Assembly (NCBI RefSeq): GCF_001661075.1
Contig: NZ_CP014870.1
Span: 62,001 to 126,000, forward strand
From: Pseudomonas silesiensis
Lineage (GTDB): Bacteria; Pseudomonadota; Gammaproteobacteria; Pseudomonadales; Pseudomonadaceae
Reading direction: 5' to 3'
DNA: 64,000 nucleotides
Below, one piece after another: positions 53,061 through 62,306 of the stretch. A program made the translations under genes and the position numbers. Below the pieces are notes generated by a model. The model worked only from the letters and a program-made list of their open reading frames with translations, did not search any database and was not told the DNA's origin. Numbering within the stretch: the first letter of the stretch is position 1; every line of letters begins with the position of its first letter.

Positions 53061-53073
53061 CGTTTCTACTATA

Positions 53074-53150
53074 TGGTGCACCAGGCGGGATTCGAACCCA
53101 CGACCCCTGCCTTCGGAGGGCAGTACTCTATCCAGCTGAGCTACTGGTGC
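53074..53150 (-). tRNA. tRNA-Arg(CCG)
   Basis: 77-base cloverleaf on the minus strand: acceptor GCACCAG pairing with CTGGTGC, encoded CCA at the 3' end (53076-53074), D-loop AGCTCAGCTGGATAGAGTA, anticodon stem CTGCC/GGCAG around loop CTCCGAA (anticodon CCG, reads CGG), T-arm GTGGGTTCGAATCCCGC. All invariant positions look intact. Flanked by a promoter and a terminator, so it is an independent unit. No integrated element is seen at its 3' end. Confidence 0.97.
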
Positions 53151-53162
53151 GATGCGGGCGCC

Positions 53163-53191
53163 ATGATACTCATAAGCGGTGCGGGCGTCCA
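53163..53191 (-). promoter_or_regulatory. probable promoter of tRNA-Arg
   Basis: On the minus strand TGGACG (53191-53186), 17 bases, then TATCAT (53168-53163), with the tRNA 5' end 13 bases past the -10. Spacing is ideal and both hexamers are near consensus (four and five matches). The remaining gap up to gabD (53192-53499) includes TACAAT at 53448-53453, a possible gabD -10, and no gene. Confidence 0.55.
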
Positions 53192-53499
53192 TGCTGCTGA
53201 ATCGCCTGTGTTTTTCGAGCCTGTAACGACTGTTTACTACGCTGATCTGAAAAAACACGCAAATACGCCGTTTTCGTTCTTTTTTTCGAACAGGCTATTG
53301 TCCTTTACCCCCTTTGATCCTAGGATTCGTTTGAGATTTCAAACGCTCTTGTCTGGGTGCTGAACCGCACGAGTCCACTCCGTGCGCTATTTATGTGCTT
53401 CAGCCCGGTGAATGATTTCCCTGACGGCAGCCTTCGAGGCGCCTTTCTACAATCATAATTCGCTCCGCGCTGGTCGCGGTGCTGTTAAGGAAAGCCGAC

Positions 53500-54942
53500 A
53501 TGCAGCTTAAAGACACCCAATTGTTCCGCCAACAAGCCTTTATCGATGGCGCTTGGGTCGATGCGGACAACGGTCAGACGATCAAGGTCACCAACCCGGC
53601 AACGGGTGAAACGCTGGGCACCGTGCCGAAAATGGGCGCTGCCGAAACCCGCCGTGCGATCGAAGCCGCCGACAAGGCGCTGCCGGCCTGGCGTGCACTG
53701 ACCGCCAAGGACCGCGCGAACAAGCTGCGTCGCTGGTTCGAACTGATCATCGAGAACCAGGACGATCTGGCTCGCCTGATGACCCTGGAACAGGGCAAGC
53801 CGTTGGCCGAAGCCAAGGGCGAGATCGTTTATGCCGCTTCTTTTATCGAGTGGTTTGCCGAAGAAGCCAAGCGCATCTACGGTGATGTAATTCCGGGTCA
53901 CCAGCCAGACAAGCGCCTGATCGTGATCAAGCAGCCGATCGGCGTGACCGCGGCCATTACCCCGTGGAACTTCCCGGCGGCGATGATCACCCGTAAAGCC
54001 GGCCCGGCCCTGGCTGCCGGTTGCACCATGGTGCTCAAGCCTGCTTCGCAAACTCCATTCTCCGCTTTCGCTCTGGCCGAACTGGCCCAGCGCGCAGGTA
54101 TTCCAGCTGGCGTGTTCAGCGTTGTTTCCGGCAGCGCTGGCGACATCGGCAGCGAGCTGACCAGCAACCCGATCGTGCGCAAATTGTCCTTCACCGGTTC
54201 GACCGAAATCGGTCGTCAACTGATGGCCGAATGTGCCAAGGACATCAAGAAAGTCTCGCTGGAACTGGGCGGCAACGCGCCGTTCATCGTGTTCGACGAC
54301 GCGGACCTGGATAAGGCCGTGGAAGGCGCGATCATTTCCAAGTACCGCAACAACGGCCAGACCTGCGTCTGCGCCAACCGTCTGTACATTCAGGATTCGG
54401 TCTACGACGCGTTCGCCGAGAAGCTGAAAGTGGCCGTGGCCAAGCTCAAGATCGGTAACGGTCTGGAAGACGGCACCACCACTGGCCCGCTGATCGATGA
54501 AAAAGCCGTGGCCAAGGTTCAAGAGCACATCGCTGACGCCGTCAGCAAAGGCGCAACCGTTCTGGCCGGAGGCAAGGTCATGGAAGGTAACTTCTTCGAG
54601 CCGACCATTCTGACCAACGTGCCGAAGAACGCTGCGGTGGCCAAGGAAGAAACCTTTGGTCCATTGGCGCCGCTGTTCCGCTTCAAAGATGAAGCCGAAG
54701 TGATCGCGATGTCCAACGACACCGAGTTCGGCCTGGCTTCGTACTTCTATGCCCGCGACCTGGGTCGTGTGTTCCGTGTGGCGGAAGCCCTGGAATATGG
54801 CATGGTCGGCGTCAACACCGGGTTGATCTCCAACGAAGTCGCGCCGTTCGGCGGCATCAAGGCGTCGGGCCTGGGCCGTGAAGGCTCCAAGTACGGCATC
54901 GAAGATTACCTGGAAATCAAATACCTCTGCCTGGGCATCTAA
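53500..54942 (+). CDS. gabD: succinate-semialdehyde dehydrogenase (NADP+) GabD
   Basis: 480 residues from ATG 53500. Oxidises succinate semialdehyde to succinate, the last step of GABA catabolism. Aldehyde-dehydrogenase motifs: PWNFP (N157), FTGSTEIG (231-238), catalytic Glu E255 in LELGGNAPF, nucleophile C289 in GQTCVCANR, and EETFGPLAP. The second cysteine two residues after C289 matches the redox-regulated GabD pair. Length equals the family norm. Directly upstream of the gabT leader and gabT. Confidence 0.95.
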   Translation: MQLKDTQLFRQQAFIDGAWVDADNGQTIKVTNPATGETLGTVPKMGAAETRRAIEAADKALPAWRALTAKDRANKLRRWFELIIENQDDLARLMTLEQGKPLAEAKGEIVYAASFIEWFAEEAKRIYGDVIPGHQPDKRLIVIKQPIGVTAAITPWNFPAAMITRKAGPALAAGCTMVLKPASQTPFSAFALAELAQRAGIPAGVFSVVSGSAGDIGSELTSNPIVRKLSFTGSTEIGRQLMAECAKDIKKVSLELGGNAPFIVFDDADLDKAVEGAIISKYRNNGQTCVCANRLYIQDSVYDAFAEKLKVAVAKLKIGNGLEDGTTTGPLIDEKAVAKVQEHIADAVSKGATVLAGGKVMEGNFFEPTILTNVPKNAAVAKEETFGPLAPLFRFKDEAEVIAMSNDTEFGLASYFYARDLGRVFRVAEALEYGMVGVNTGLISNEVAPFGGIKASGLGREGSKYGIEDYLEIKYLCLGI

Positions 54943-55125
54943 GTCCGGCTGGTTATTGCTGCAAACGCAAAGGGCACGAGAGCGCTGTCCCTTTGCGCGC
55001 TTCAACCGGAAATTTCTCTGTAGCCGGGAACGCTGTGGCAGTCGATCATCGCATGCTGCCGCAGTTGCCTCCCCGCCGCATTTTCCTTGAGCCACGCCGC
55101 CCGATGAGCGGCGAATGAGGACTGT
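54943..55125 (+). promoter_or_regulatory. gabT RNA motif (structured leader between gabD and gabT)
   Basis: A gabT RNA motif is known only from Pseudomonas, between gabD and gabT. Here the spacer contains a strong hairpin GCAAAGGGCA/TGTCCCTTTGC (54966-55000 region) followed by more pairing near GCCGCC/GCGGC close to the gabT start. Position and pairing agree with the motif; I cannot run the covariance model. It may modulate gabT expression relative to gabD. Confidence 0.7.
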
Positions 55126-56403
55126 ATGAGCAAGACTAACGCATCCCTGATGAAACGCCGCGAAGCCGCAGTACCACGCGGTGTTGGCCAGATTCACCCG
55201 ATTTTCGCCGAGTCCGCGAAGAACGCCACCGTGACCGACGTCGAAGGTCGCGAGTTCATCGACTTCGCCGGCGGTATCGCCGTGCTGAACACCGGTCACG
55301 TGCACCCGAAAATCATCGCCGCGGTGACCGAGCAGCTGAACAAGCTGACCCACACTTGCTTCCAGGTCCTGGCTTACGAGCCGTACGTAGAAGTGTGCGA
55401 GAAAATCAACGCCAAGGTGCCAGGTGATTTCGCCAAGAAAACCCTGCTGGTGACCACCGGTTCCGAAGCTGTGGAAAACTCGATCAAGATCGCCCGTGCC
55501 GCCACCGGCCGTGCCGGCGTGATTGCGTTCACCGGCGCTTATCACGGTCGCACCATGATGACTCTGGGCCTGACCGGTAAAGTCGTGCCTTACTCGGCCG
55601 GCATGGGCCTGATGCCAGGCGGCATCTTCCGCGCGCTGTACCCGAACGAACTGCACGGTGTGAGCATCGACGATTCGATCGCCAGCATCGAACGCATCTT
55701 CAAGAACGACGCCGAGCCGCGTGACATCGCGGCCATCATCATCGAGCCGGTACAGGGCGAAGGTGGTTTCTACGTCGCGCCTAAAGAATTCATGAAGCGC
55801 CTGCGCGCCCTGTGCGACCAGCACGGCATCCTGTTGATCGCTGACGAAGTGCAGACTGGCGCTGGCCGTACCGGCACCTTCTTCGCCATGGAACAGATGG
55901 GCGTTGCCGCCGACCTGACCACCTTCGCCAAATCCATCGCTGGCGGCTTCCCGCTGGCCGGTGTCTGCGGCAAGGCCGAATACATGGACGCCATTGCGCC
56001 AGGCGGCCTGGGTGGCACCTATGCCGGTAGCCCGATCGCTTGCGCCGCGGCCCTGGCCGTGATGGAAGTGTTCGAAGAAGAACACCTGCTGGACCGCTGC
56101 AAGGCTGTTGGCGAGCGTCTGGTCACCGGCCTCAAGGCCATGCAGGCCAAGTACCCGGTGATCGGCGAAGTCCGTGCCTTGGGCGCCATGATCGCGGTTG
56201 AGCTGTTCGTCGACGGCGACAGCCACAAGCCGAATGCTCCAGCGGTAGCCGCTGTCGTGGCCAAGGCTCGCGACAAGGGCCTGATCCTGCTGTCTTGCGG
56301 CACCTACGGCAACGTTCTGCGTGTGCTGGTACCACTGACTTCGCCGGATGAGCAACTGGACAAAGGTCTGGCCATCATTGAAGAGTGCTTCGCTGAGCTT
56401 TGA
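55126..56403 (+). CDS. gabT: 4-aminobutyrate--2-oxoglutarate aminotransferase GabT
   Basis: 425 residues from ATG 55126 with TGAGGA just upstream. Class-III PLP aminotransferase: TTGSEAVENSIKIAR phosphate-binding block, AYHGRT, D240 in LLIADEVQTGAGRTG, and PLP lysine K269 in TTFAKSIAGG. Transfers the amino group of GABA to 2-oxoglutarate, giving succinate semialdehyde for GabD. Intact, normal length, followed by a strong terminator. Confidence 0.95.
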   Translation: MSKTNASLMKRREAAVPRGVGQIHPIFAESAKNATVTDVEGREFIDFAGGIAVLNTGHVHPKIIAAVTEQLNKLTHTCFQVLAYEPYVEVCEKINAKVPGDFAKKTLLVTTGSEAVENSIKIARAATGRAGVIAFTGAYHGRTMMTLGLTGKVVPYSAGMGLMPGGIFRALYPNELHGVSIDDSIASIERIFKNDAEPRDIAAIIIEPVQGEGGFYVAPKEFMKRLRALCDQHGILLIADEVQTGAGRTGTFFAMEQMGVAADLTTFAKSIAGGFPLAGVCGKAEYMDAIAPGGLGGTYAGSPIACAAALAVMEVFEEEHLLDRCKAVGERLVTGLKAMQAKYPVIGEVRALGAMIAVELFVDGDSHKPNAPAVAAVVAKARDKGLILLSCGTYGNVLRVLVPLTSPDEQLDKGLAIIEECFAEL

Positions 56404-56443
56404 TTTAAAGTGCTCGATGAAAGTGTGAGCTGATCGACAAAAA

Positions 56444-56468
56444 ACCCGCTTCGGCGGGTTTTTTTTTG
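56444..56468 (+). terminator. rho-independent terminator after gabT
   Basis: Stem ACCCGC-TTCG-GCGGGT with a stable tetraloop, preceded by A-run and followed by nine T residues. Its A-run makes it usable from the other side as well. Clear end of the gabD-gabT unit. Confidence 0.93.
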
Positions 56469-56545
56469 GTCCCCCGAAATCCTCCGCATTGTTTCGAATG
56501 TCCCACCTTGAGTAAGGTGCACGCATTTGCCAATGGAGTGTGCAG

Positions 56546-57766
56546 ATGACCGCTGTGGTGTTACCTGCTGTACCGCGTGTGTTGATCGCCGAGGCCGACC
56601 CCTGGTCTCGTGACCTGCTCAAGCAAGTGCTGTTGAGCGTGCGCTGCGATGCGCGGCTGGATCTGTGTGCCGATGGTCAGGAAGCACTGCGCTTGCTGGC
56701 GGAATATCCCTACGACCTGGTGATCGTTGACTGGGAGTTGCCAGGCATCGATGGCTTGAACGTATTGCGCAGTGTTCGCCAGCGCAAACGCAATCCGCCA
56801 CTGCCGTTCATACTGATGAGCAGCCGCAACGACAGTGCCAGCGTGCGCCAAGCCTTGCCCTTGGCGCCTGCGGCCTATCTGACCAAACCCCTGAACATGG
56901 AGAGCCTGACCCGGCGTCTGCAGGGTTTGCTGCTCACTGCTGGCGAGCAAGTGTTGTGCGATGAGCCGACGCTGGCGCCGGGCATGACCTTGGCGGTTTT
57001 CCTGGAGCGCCGACGCGAACTGGCTGATGGCGCATCCCTGATGACCGACGTGCAGTTGGCGCTCAAGCGCAGCCTCAATCCCGACAGCATCGATCTGACG
57101 CTGCTGCATGACGAGATCCGTACCGATCCGCAGATCACCGCCGTACTGATCGCCGCCGCCAACAGCGCGGCCCAATATCAGGGTGTTGCCGTACAAACCT
57201 TGTCCCAGGCGCTGCACCGTCTCGGCATTGAACAAAGCATGAACCTGGTTCTGGGGTTGGCCCTCAAGCGCAGTGCGCGGTTCAGCGATCCATGCCTGGC
57301 GGACTACGCCGAGCGTTATAGTGAGCTGTCGCGGCAAACCGCCGACTATGCGCGGTCGCTGGCGCGCTTGCTGGATCTGGATCAGGAGCGCTGTTATTGC
57401 GCCGGTATGCTGCATCGACTGGGCGAACTGGCGTTGTTGCGGTCTTTGCAGGAATGGAAGCAAGCCGGGGGTGAGCTGGATGAGCGGGAGGCGGTGGGTG
57501 ATGCGCTGGCGGCATTCGGCGCGGCCTATGGTTCGGCATTGCGCACTCGCTGGCGTTTACCGCTGGAGTTGCGAGGCTTGATTGCGGCGGTCTACGAGCT
57601 CGGTGGCGGTGTTTACTCCCGTGAGGCGCTGGTGATGAACATGGCTGCTCAGCTGGCGCGTCTGCCCGGGCAGGAGGGTATTGAGGTGCTGGCGAAGAGC
57701 CGGGCGGCGCGGTTGCTGAAGATCGGAGTGCCGGAATTGACGCGTCTGCGCCAAAGGCAAGCCTGA
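56546..57766 (+). CDS. response regulator with REC and HDOD domains
   Basis: 406 residues from ATG 56546 (GGAG seven bases upstream). REC domain 1-125: LIAEADPW, phospho-acceptor in LVIVDWELPGIDG (near residue 60), ILMSSR, and LTKPL. The HDOD part (about 165-400) reads LTLLHDEIRTDPQITAVLIAAANSA (as DEIRTDPQITAVLIAAANSA) and AGMLHRLGELALL, with the metal HD pair missing as normal for HDOD. HDOD proteins act in signalling, motility and biofilm control. Monocistronic, after the gabT terminator and before a REPIN. Confidence 0.87.
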   Translation: MTAVVLPAVPRVLIAEADPWSRDLLKQVLLSVRCDARLDLCADGQEALRLLAEYPYDLVIVDWELPGIDGLNVLRSVRQRKRNPPLPFILMSSRNDSASVRQALPLAPAAYLTKPLNMESLTRRLQGLLLTAGEQVLCDEPTLAPGMTLAVFLERRRELADGASLMTDVQLALKRSLNPDSIDLTLLHDEIRTDPQITAVLIAAANSAAQYQGVAVQTLSQALHRLGIEQSMNLVLGLALKRSARFSDPCLADYAERYSELSRQTADYARSLARLLDLDQERCYCAGMLHRLGELALLRSLQEWKQAGGELDEREAVGDALAAFGAAYGSALRTRWRLPLELRGLIAAVYELGGGVYSREALVMNMAAQLARLPGQEGIEVLAKSRAARLLKIGVPELTRLRQRQA

Positions 57767-57777
57767 TACAAATCCAC

Positions 57778-57881
57778 CCTGTAGGAGCGAGCTTGCTCGC
57801 GATGGTCGTCAACGATAACGCTGCAAGCCTGACACCCCGAGGTGCTCTCGGGTTCATCGCGAGCAAGCTCGCTCCTACAGG
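57778..57881. repeat. REPIN (inverted pair of REP elements)
   Basis: CCTGTAGGAGCGAGCTTGCT (then CGCGATG) at 57778-57804 and its reverse complement at 57855-57881, separated by about 50 bases. It separates the ends of two convergent genes. Confidence 0.9.
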
Positions 57882-57890
57882 GGGGGGCCG

Positions 57891-58880
57891 CTAGCCGCAG
57901 ATGATCCGGTTCTTGCCCTGGCGCTTCGCCTCGTACATCGCCGCATCGGCGCGGGCGAACAAGGCGTCGATGTTTGCATCCTCGGCAGTGAGGCTGGTCA
58001 AGCCCTGACTGATGGTGATGCCAAACGTCTGGTCGTCATGGCAAAAGCCCAATCGCTGAATCTCCCGCTGCAGGCGCTCGGCCACTTGCATGGCCATGTC
58101 CGGTGCGCAGCCGGGGAATACCGCCGCGAACTCCTCTCCGCCGATCCGTCCGAAGACATCACCGCGGCGCAACGAAGCGCGACCGCTCTCGGCGATCCGT
58201 TGCAGCACGCTATCGCCCACCTGGTGGCCATAGGTGTCATTGATCACTTTGAAATCATCGATATCCAGCAGCAGGAACGATAGCGGCTCGTCCTGTTTGC
58301 GCGCCTGTTCGAATTCGCGGTGGGCGCAGTCGAAGAAGTGCCGACGGTTGCTGCTCTGGGTCAGACCGTCTGTGGTAGCCAGGCGCTGCAGTTCGGTTTC
58401 GATGTGCTTCTTGTCGGTGATGTCTTCGGCAATGCCGACGATGATCATCGGCTGTCCCGGCTCGGCCAGACGATTGATGAAGCACTTGTCACTCAGCCAG
58501 CGCACCTGGCCGTCGGCGGCGATGATGCGGTACTCACGGTCTTCCACGGCGCCATTGATTAATACTTCGGCCATGCTGCGCTCGGCATAGTCCAGGTCGT
58601 CGGGGTAAATACTGTCGCGCCACTGGTTGTAGTCGGACAGTAAAAGTTCTGCGGAACGGCCGAAGATCCGCTCATAGGCAGGGCTCACATAGAGCATCTG
58701 GCGGGTTTCCCAGTTGAATGCCCAAAGCACCGCGTTGACGCTCACCAGCAGGGTATTGAACAGCTGTTCGCGTTCGCTCAGGCGCGTCACTTCGCCTTGG
58801 GCGTGGAACAGCGCCGTTAGTGTTACTGCGGCCTCGGGCCACTGCGGGAGGGATGAGTCTTGTAGGTTTCTATTGACCAT
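57891..58880 (-). CDS. PAS-GGDEF diguanylate cyclase
   Basis: 329 residues from ATG 58880. PAS domain of the PAS-PAC type (VNAVLWAFNWETRQMLYVSPAYERIFG; then REYRIIAADGQVRWLSDK) covering about 40-170, with the PAC end VGIAEDITDKKHIE. GGDEF domain: FLLLDIDDFKVINDTYGHQVGD and RIGGEEFAAVFPG (active GGEEF). The start lies in a region with another TTG upstream but ATG is best. A fixed RxxD I-site is not evident five residues before GGEEF, so product inhibition is uncertain. Confidence 0.92.
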   Translation of the reverse strand: MVNRNLQDSSLPQWPEAAVTLTALFHAQGEVTRLSEREQLFNTLLVSVNAVLWAFNWETRQMLYVSPAYERIFGRSAELLLSDYNQWRDSIYPDDLDYAERSMAEVLINGAVEDREYRIIAADGQVRWLSDKCFINRLAEPGQPMIIVGIAEDITDKKHIETELQRLATTDGLTQSSNRRHFFDCAHREFEQARKQDEPLSFLLLDIDDFKVINDTYGHQVGDSVLQRIAESGRASLRRGDVFGRIGGEEFAAVFPGCAPDMAMQVAERLQREIQRLGFCHDDQTFGITISQGLTSLTAEDANIDALFARADAAMYEAKRQGKNRIICG

Positions 58881-59031
58881 CGGTACAAAATCTCAAAGGG
58901 CGTGTGCCGCTCGAGGTTCGAAAGCGGCCACCACAAAGCCCGCCTGGATGGCGAAGTGTCTTTGAGATAGGGGATTTGGAGCTAAGTTCCGAAGAGGTGC
59001 GCCCGCGAACGGGGCGCACCGATCAACGGTG

Positions 59032-60219
59032 TCAGACGGAAGCAGCAGGACGCAGGGAGTAGGTTTTCAACTGGTCGGCGAAGTCGCGCAGCGATTGAAT
59101 TCCGCTGGCTTCGGCTTCGTGTACCCAATCCTTGATGGCGGCCAGCATGTCGTGACCATTCGAACTGGTCTTGACCCAGATCTGCTGCAAGGCCAGGCGT
59201 TTCTCGTAGATGACCTTCAGCGCCTGACTGTGCTCGAGCATGGTCTGAATGCGCATGTGGTGCTTTTCATCCAGCAGGCTGGTTTCCCGCGAGAGCAGGC
59301 GTTTGGCCCGGTGGAACTGGTGACGGACCGAGTGATCGACCTTTTCCAGCTCCTGCTTTACCAGCGGGGCGATCACCAGCTTGCGGTACTGGGCCATGAT
59401 CTGGAAGCGGTTGTTGAGGATGGCCATGGCGGTGTCCATGTCCAGATTGCCTTTGCCTTCGACCCGATGGGCAATCGGCGCGACGCGCTGGACCTTGGCC
59501 AGACGGAAGAAACTGAAGACTTGTATCCATGCCCAGCCGAGATCGAACTCCCACTTCTTCACCGACAACTTCGCCGAGTTCGGGTAGGTGTGATGGTTGT
59601 TATGCAGTTCTTCGCCGCCGATCAGGATGCCCCAAGGCACCAGATTGGTCGCCGCATCGCGGCATTCGAAGTTGCGGTAGCCGATGGCATGGCCCAGGCC
59701 ATTGACCACGCCGGCAGCCCAGACAGGGATCCACATCATCTGGATCGCCCAGATGGTGATGCCGATGGTGCCGAACAGCAGCAGGTCGATAACGCCCATG
59801 ATCGCCACGCCCAGCAGCGGGAAACGGGTGTACAGGTTGCGTTCGATCCAGTCGTCCGGGCAGTTCTTGCCGTAGATGCGCAAGGTCTCGGGGTTTTCCG
59901 CTTCGGCGCGGTACAGCTCGGCACCTTTGCGCAGAACGGTGGACAAACCTTTGACGACCGGGCTGTGCGGGTCATCTTCGGTTTCGCATTTGGCGTGATG
60001 CTTGCGGTGGATAGCGGTCCACTCGCGGGTGTTCTGGGCGGTGGTCAACCACAGCCAGAAGCGGAAGAAATGTTTCAGGCCGGCATTGAGCTCAAGCGAG
60101 CGATGGGCTGAATAACGATGCAGATAGACCGTGACGCCAATAATCGTCACGTGGGTCATCAGCAGGGTGACTGCCACCATTGACCAGGGCGACAAGCCGA
60201 GAAAACCTTCGTACCACAT
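59032..60219 (-). CDS. desA: membrane fatty-acid delta-9 desaturase (DesA-like)
   Basis: 395 residues. Four membrane segments and three histidine boxes: HRYSAHR (H34...H39), HRKHHAK (near 72), and HNNHHTYP (near 205). These bind the diiron centre of acyl desaturases that introduce a cis double bond into membrane lipid acyl chains. The C-terminal extension of about 110 residues (LSVKKWEFDLGWAWIQ onwards) is usual in this subgroup. P. aeruginosa DesA (PA0286) sits next to a PAS-GGDEF-EAL gene as here. Divergent from the next gene. Confidence 0.88.
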   Translation of the reverse strand: MWYEGFLGLSPWSMVAVTLLMTHVTIIGVTVYLHRYSAHRSLELNAGLKHFFRFWLWLTTAQNTREWTAIHRKHHAKCETEDDPHSPVVKGLSTVLRKGAELYRAEAENPETLRIYGKNCPDDWIERNLYTRFPLLGVAIMGVIDLLLFGTIGITIWAIQMMWIPVWAAGVVNGLGHAIGYRNFECRDAATNLVPWGILIGGEELHNNHHTYPNSAKLSVKKWEFDLGWAWIQVFSFFRLAKVQRVAPIAHRVEGKGNLDMDTAMAILNNRFQIMAQYRKLVIAPLVKQELEKVDHSVRHQFHRAKRLLSRETSLLDEKHHMRIQTMLEHSQALKVIYEKRLALQQIWVKTSSNGHDMLAAIKDWVHEAEASGIQSLRDFADQLKTYSLRPAASV

Positions 60220-60366
60220 AGGCTATTGGGCCCTCGATAAAGAAAAAAACAGCCGTTGCATTATCACTGAGCCTACAGATAAAACCAGTCACCCTTTCAG
60301 ATAAGAGTGGCTGGATGTTTCTTTGCCCTATAATCCCATCGATTTCTAAGGGACATGGACGGCCGA

Positions 60367-62286
60367 ATGTCTGCTACCTATCGCGCTGCTCTGCGCGCAT
60401 CGCTGCTTTACCTTCTGGTTTCAATAGCCTGGCTGCAATTGAGTGCTCATTTATTGAGCAGTTTCTTCGATAGCTCCGAGGCATTGCAGCGATGGCAACT
60501 GATCAACGGTTACGCGTGGGTCGTGTTTAGCGCCGGGTTGATCTTCCTGGCTCGGGCGCGTTTGTTCCATAGCGTGGGGATCGGTGCCAGGTTGCGTGAG
60601 CGCAGCGAAGACCGGCAACGCTTGCGTCAGGCGGCTGCGGTGTTCGATTGCACCCGTGAAGGGGTGCTGGTCACCGACAGCAATGGACTGATTGTCCATG
60701 TGAATCGGGCGTTCATGGAAATCACCGGGTACCCGTGTGAGGAAGTGCTGGGCCAGCGACCGAACATGTTCAAGTCGGGCCATCACCCACCAGACTTTTA
60801 CCAGGCGATGTTCGCGACACTCAATAGCGTCGGCGAGTGGAGCGGGGAAATCTGGAACCGGCGCAAATGCGGCGAGATCTACCCGCAATGGCAGACGATC
60901 CGCATCATTCACGACGATCAGGGACGGCTCAGCCAATACGTGGCAGTGTTTTCCGACATCAGCGCGATCAAGAACTCTGAACATGAACTCAAGCACCTTG
61001 CTCACCATGACCCGCTGACCGATCTGCCCAACCGCTTGCTGTTCACCGACCGCACCGAACAGGCGCTGGCTTCGGCGCAGATTCACAAGCGGGGTTGTGC
61101 GTTACTGCTGATCGATCTGGATCATTTCAAGATGATCAACGACAGCCTCGGGCACACGATCGGTGATCAGTTGCTCAAAGCTGTGGCCGAGCGTTTGCAA
61201 GCCCTGTTCGGCCAGGAAATTACCCTGGCGCGGCTGGGCGGCGATGAATTCGCCGTGCTGGCCGAAAACTGTCCACAGTTGATGCAGGCCGCAGCGCTGG
61301 CGCAGCGGATTATCGATGATTTCAGGCAGCCGTTCCTGATCGACGGGCATCAGCTGTTTATCAATACCAGCATCGGTATCAGTCTGTTTCCCGGCGACGC
61401 CTTGAGTGCCGAACAGCTGTTGCGCAACGCCGACTCGGCGCTGTTCAAGGCCAAAGGTGCGGGTCGCGATGGCTACGCCCTTTACACCGAAGAGCTGACC
61501 GCCCACGCCCAGCAACGGGTCGCGACTGCGGTTGAGCTGCGCCGTGCGCTGGAGCAGCAGGAACTGCGCGTGTATTACCAGCCGGTTCACGACCTCAGGA
61601 CCCGTCGCCTGGTTGGTGTTGAGGCGCTGGTGCGCTGGGAGCATCCGCAGCGTGGGCTGGTGTCGCCGGCGGAATTCATTCCCATTGCCGAACGCACCGG
61701 ATTGATCGCCCAAATCGATGCCTGGGTGATGCAACAGGCTTGTCAGCAAATGTGCCAGTGGCTGCAGGCCGGTGTGGCGTTGTCGTTTGTCGCGGTGAAT
61801 GTTTCCTCGCGGTTGTTCGCTCGCCGTGAGCTGTTTCAGCAGGTGGCAAAAATACTGCACGAAACCGGGCTCGATCCGGCCTGCCTGGAACTGGAAGTCA
61901 CCGAAAGTGCGGTGATGGAAGACCCTGAAGTGGCCTTGGAGCAGATGCATCGAATGCGCGAACTGGGTGTGCGGCTGGCCATCGATGACTTTGGTACCGG
62001 GTATTCGTCGTTACTGCGTCTTAAACGATTGCCGGTGCAGAAGCTGAAGATCGATCAGGGATTTGTCGCCGGGTTGCCGTGGGATGAGGATGACGCGGCG
62101 ATTGTGCGGGTGATCATTGCCTTGGCGCAGAGCATGGGGATGCAGGTGCACGCCGAAGGGATTGAACAGGTCGAGCAGGCGGGGTTCCTGCTTGAGCACG
62201 GTTGCGATCTGGGGCAGGGGTATTGGTTCGGCAGACCGGTGCCGGCTGGGCAGCTGGACTGGATGCGGATGCCGGAAATCCGCTAG
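60367..62286 (+). CDS. PAS-GGDEF-EAL protein with two membrane helices
   Basis: 639 residues from ATG 60367; ATG 60355 sits too close (1 base) to AAGGGA. Two membrane helices (about 10-35, 47-65), a PAS domain (GVLVTDSNGLIVHVNRAFMEITGY as LVTDSNGLIVHVNRAF), a GGDEF domain with intact LGGDEFAVL, and an EAL domain with GVEALVRWEHP, VNVSSRL, TESAVMED, DDFGTGYSSL and the QGYWFGRP end. All EAL metal ligands look present, so it probably hydrolyses c-di-GMP. Homologous in position to P. aeruginosa PA0285 (PipA). TATAAT at 60329-60334 may be its -10. Confidence 0.92.
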   Translation: MSATYRAALRASLLYLLVSIAWLQLSAHLLSSFFDSSEALQRWQLINGYAWVVFSAGLIFLARARLFHSVGIGARLRERSEDRQRLRQAAAVFDCTREGVLVTDSNGLIVHVNRAFMEITGYPCEEVLGQRPNMFKSGHHPPDFYQAMFATLNSVGEWSGEIWNRRKCGEIYPQWQTIRIIHDDQGRLSQYVAVFSDISAIKNSEHELKHLAHHDPLTDLPNRLLFTDRTEQALASAQIHKRGCALLLIDLDHFKMINDSLGHTIGDQLLKAVAERLQALFGQEITLARLGGDEFAVLAENCPQLMQAAALAQRIIDDFRQPFLIDGHQLFINTSIGISLFPGDALSAEQLLRNADSALFKAKGAGRDGYALYTEELTAHAQQRVATAVELRRALEQQELRVYYQPVHDLRTRRLVGVEALVRWEHPQRGLVSPAEFIPIAERTGLIAQIDAWVMQQACQQMCQWLQAGVALSFVAVNVSSRLFARRELFQQVAKILHETGLDPACLELEVTESAVMEDPEVALEQMHRMRELGVRLAIDDFGTGYSSLLRLKRLPVQKLKIDQGFVAGLPWDEDDAAIVRVIIALAQSMGMQVHAEGIEQVEQAGFLLEHGCDLGQGYWFGRPVPAGQLDWMRMPEIR

Positions 62287-62306
62287 ACACCAAAAACTTC
62301 CCGGAT

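Noticed and set aside
53074..53200. Possible integrated element at tRNA-Arg
   Set aside because: No integrase and no duplicated tRNA 3' end was seen on either side within the window.
53485..56622. 1045-codon open frame on the minus strand opposite gabD and gabT
   Set aside because: Antisense frame opened by GC-rich codon bias of two clear enzymes. Composition is Gln/His/Gly-rich with no domain, and it crosses the gabD-gabT spacer and the terminator.
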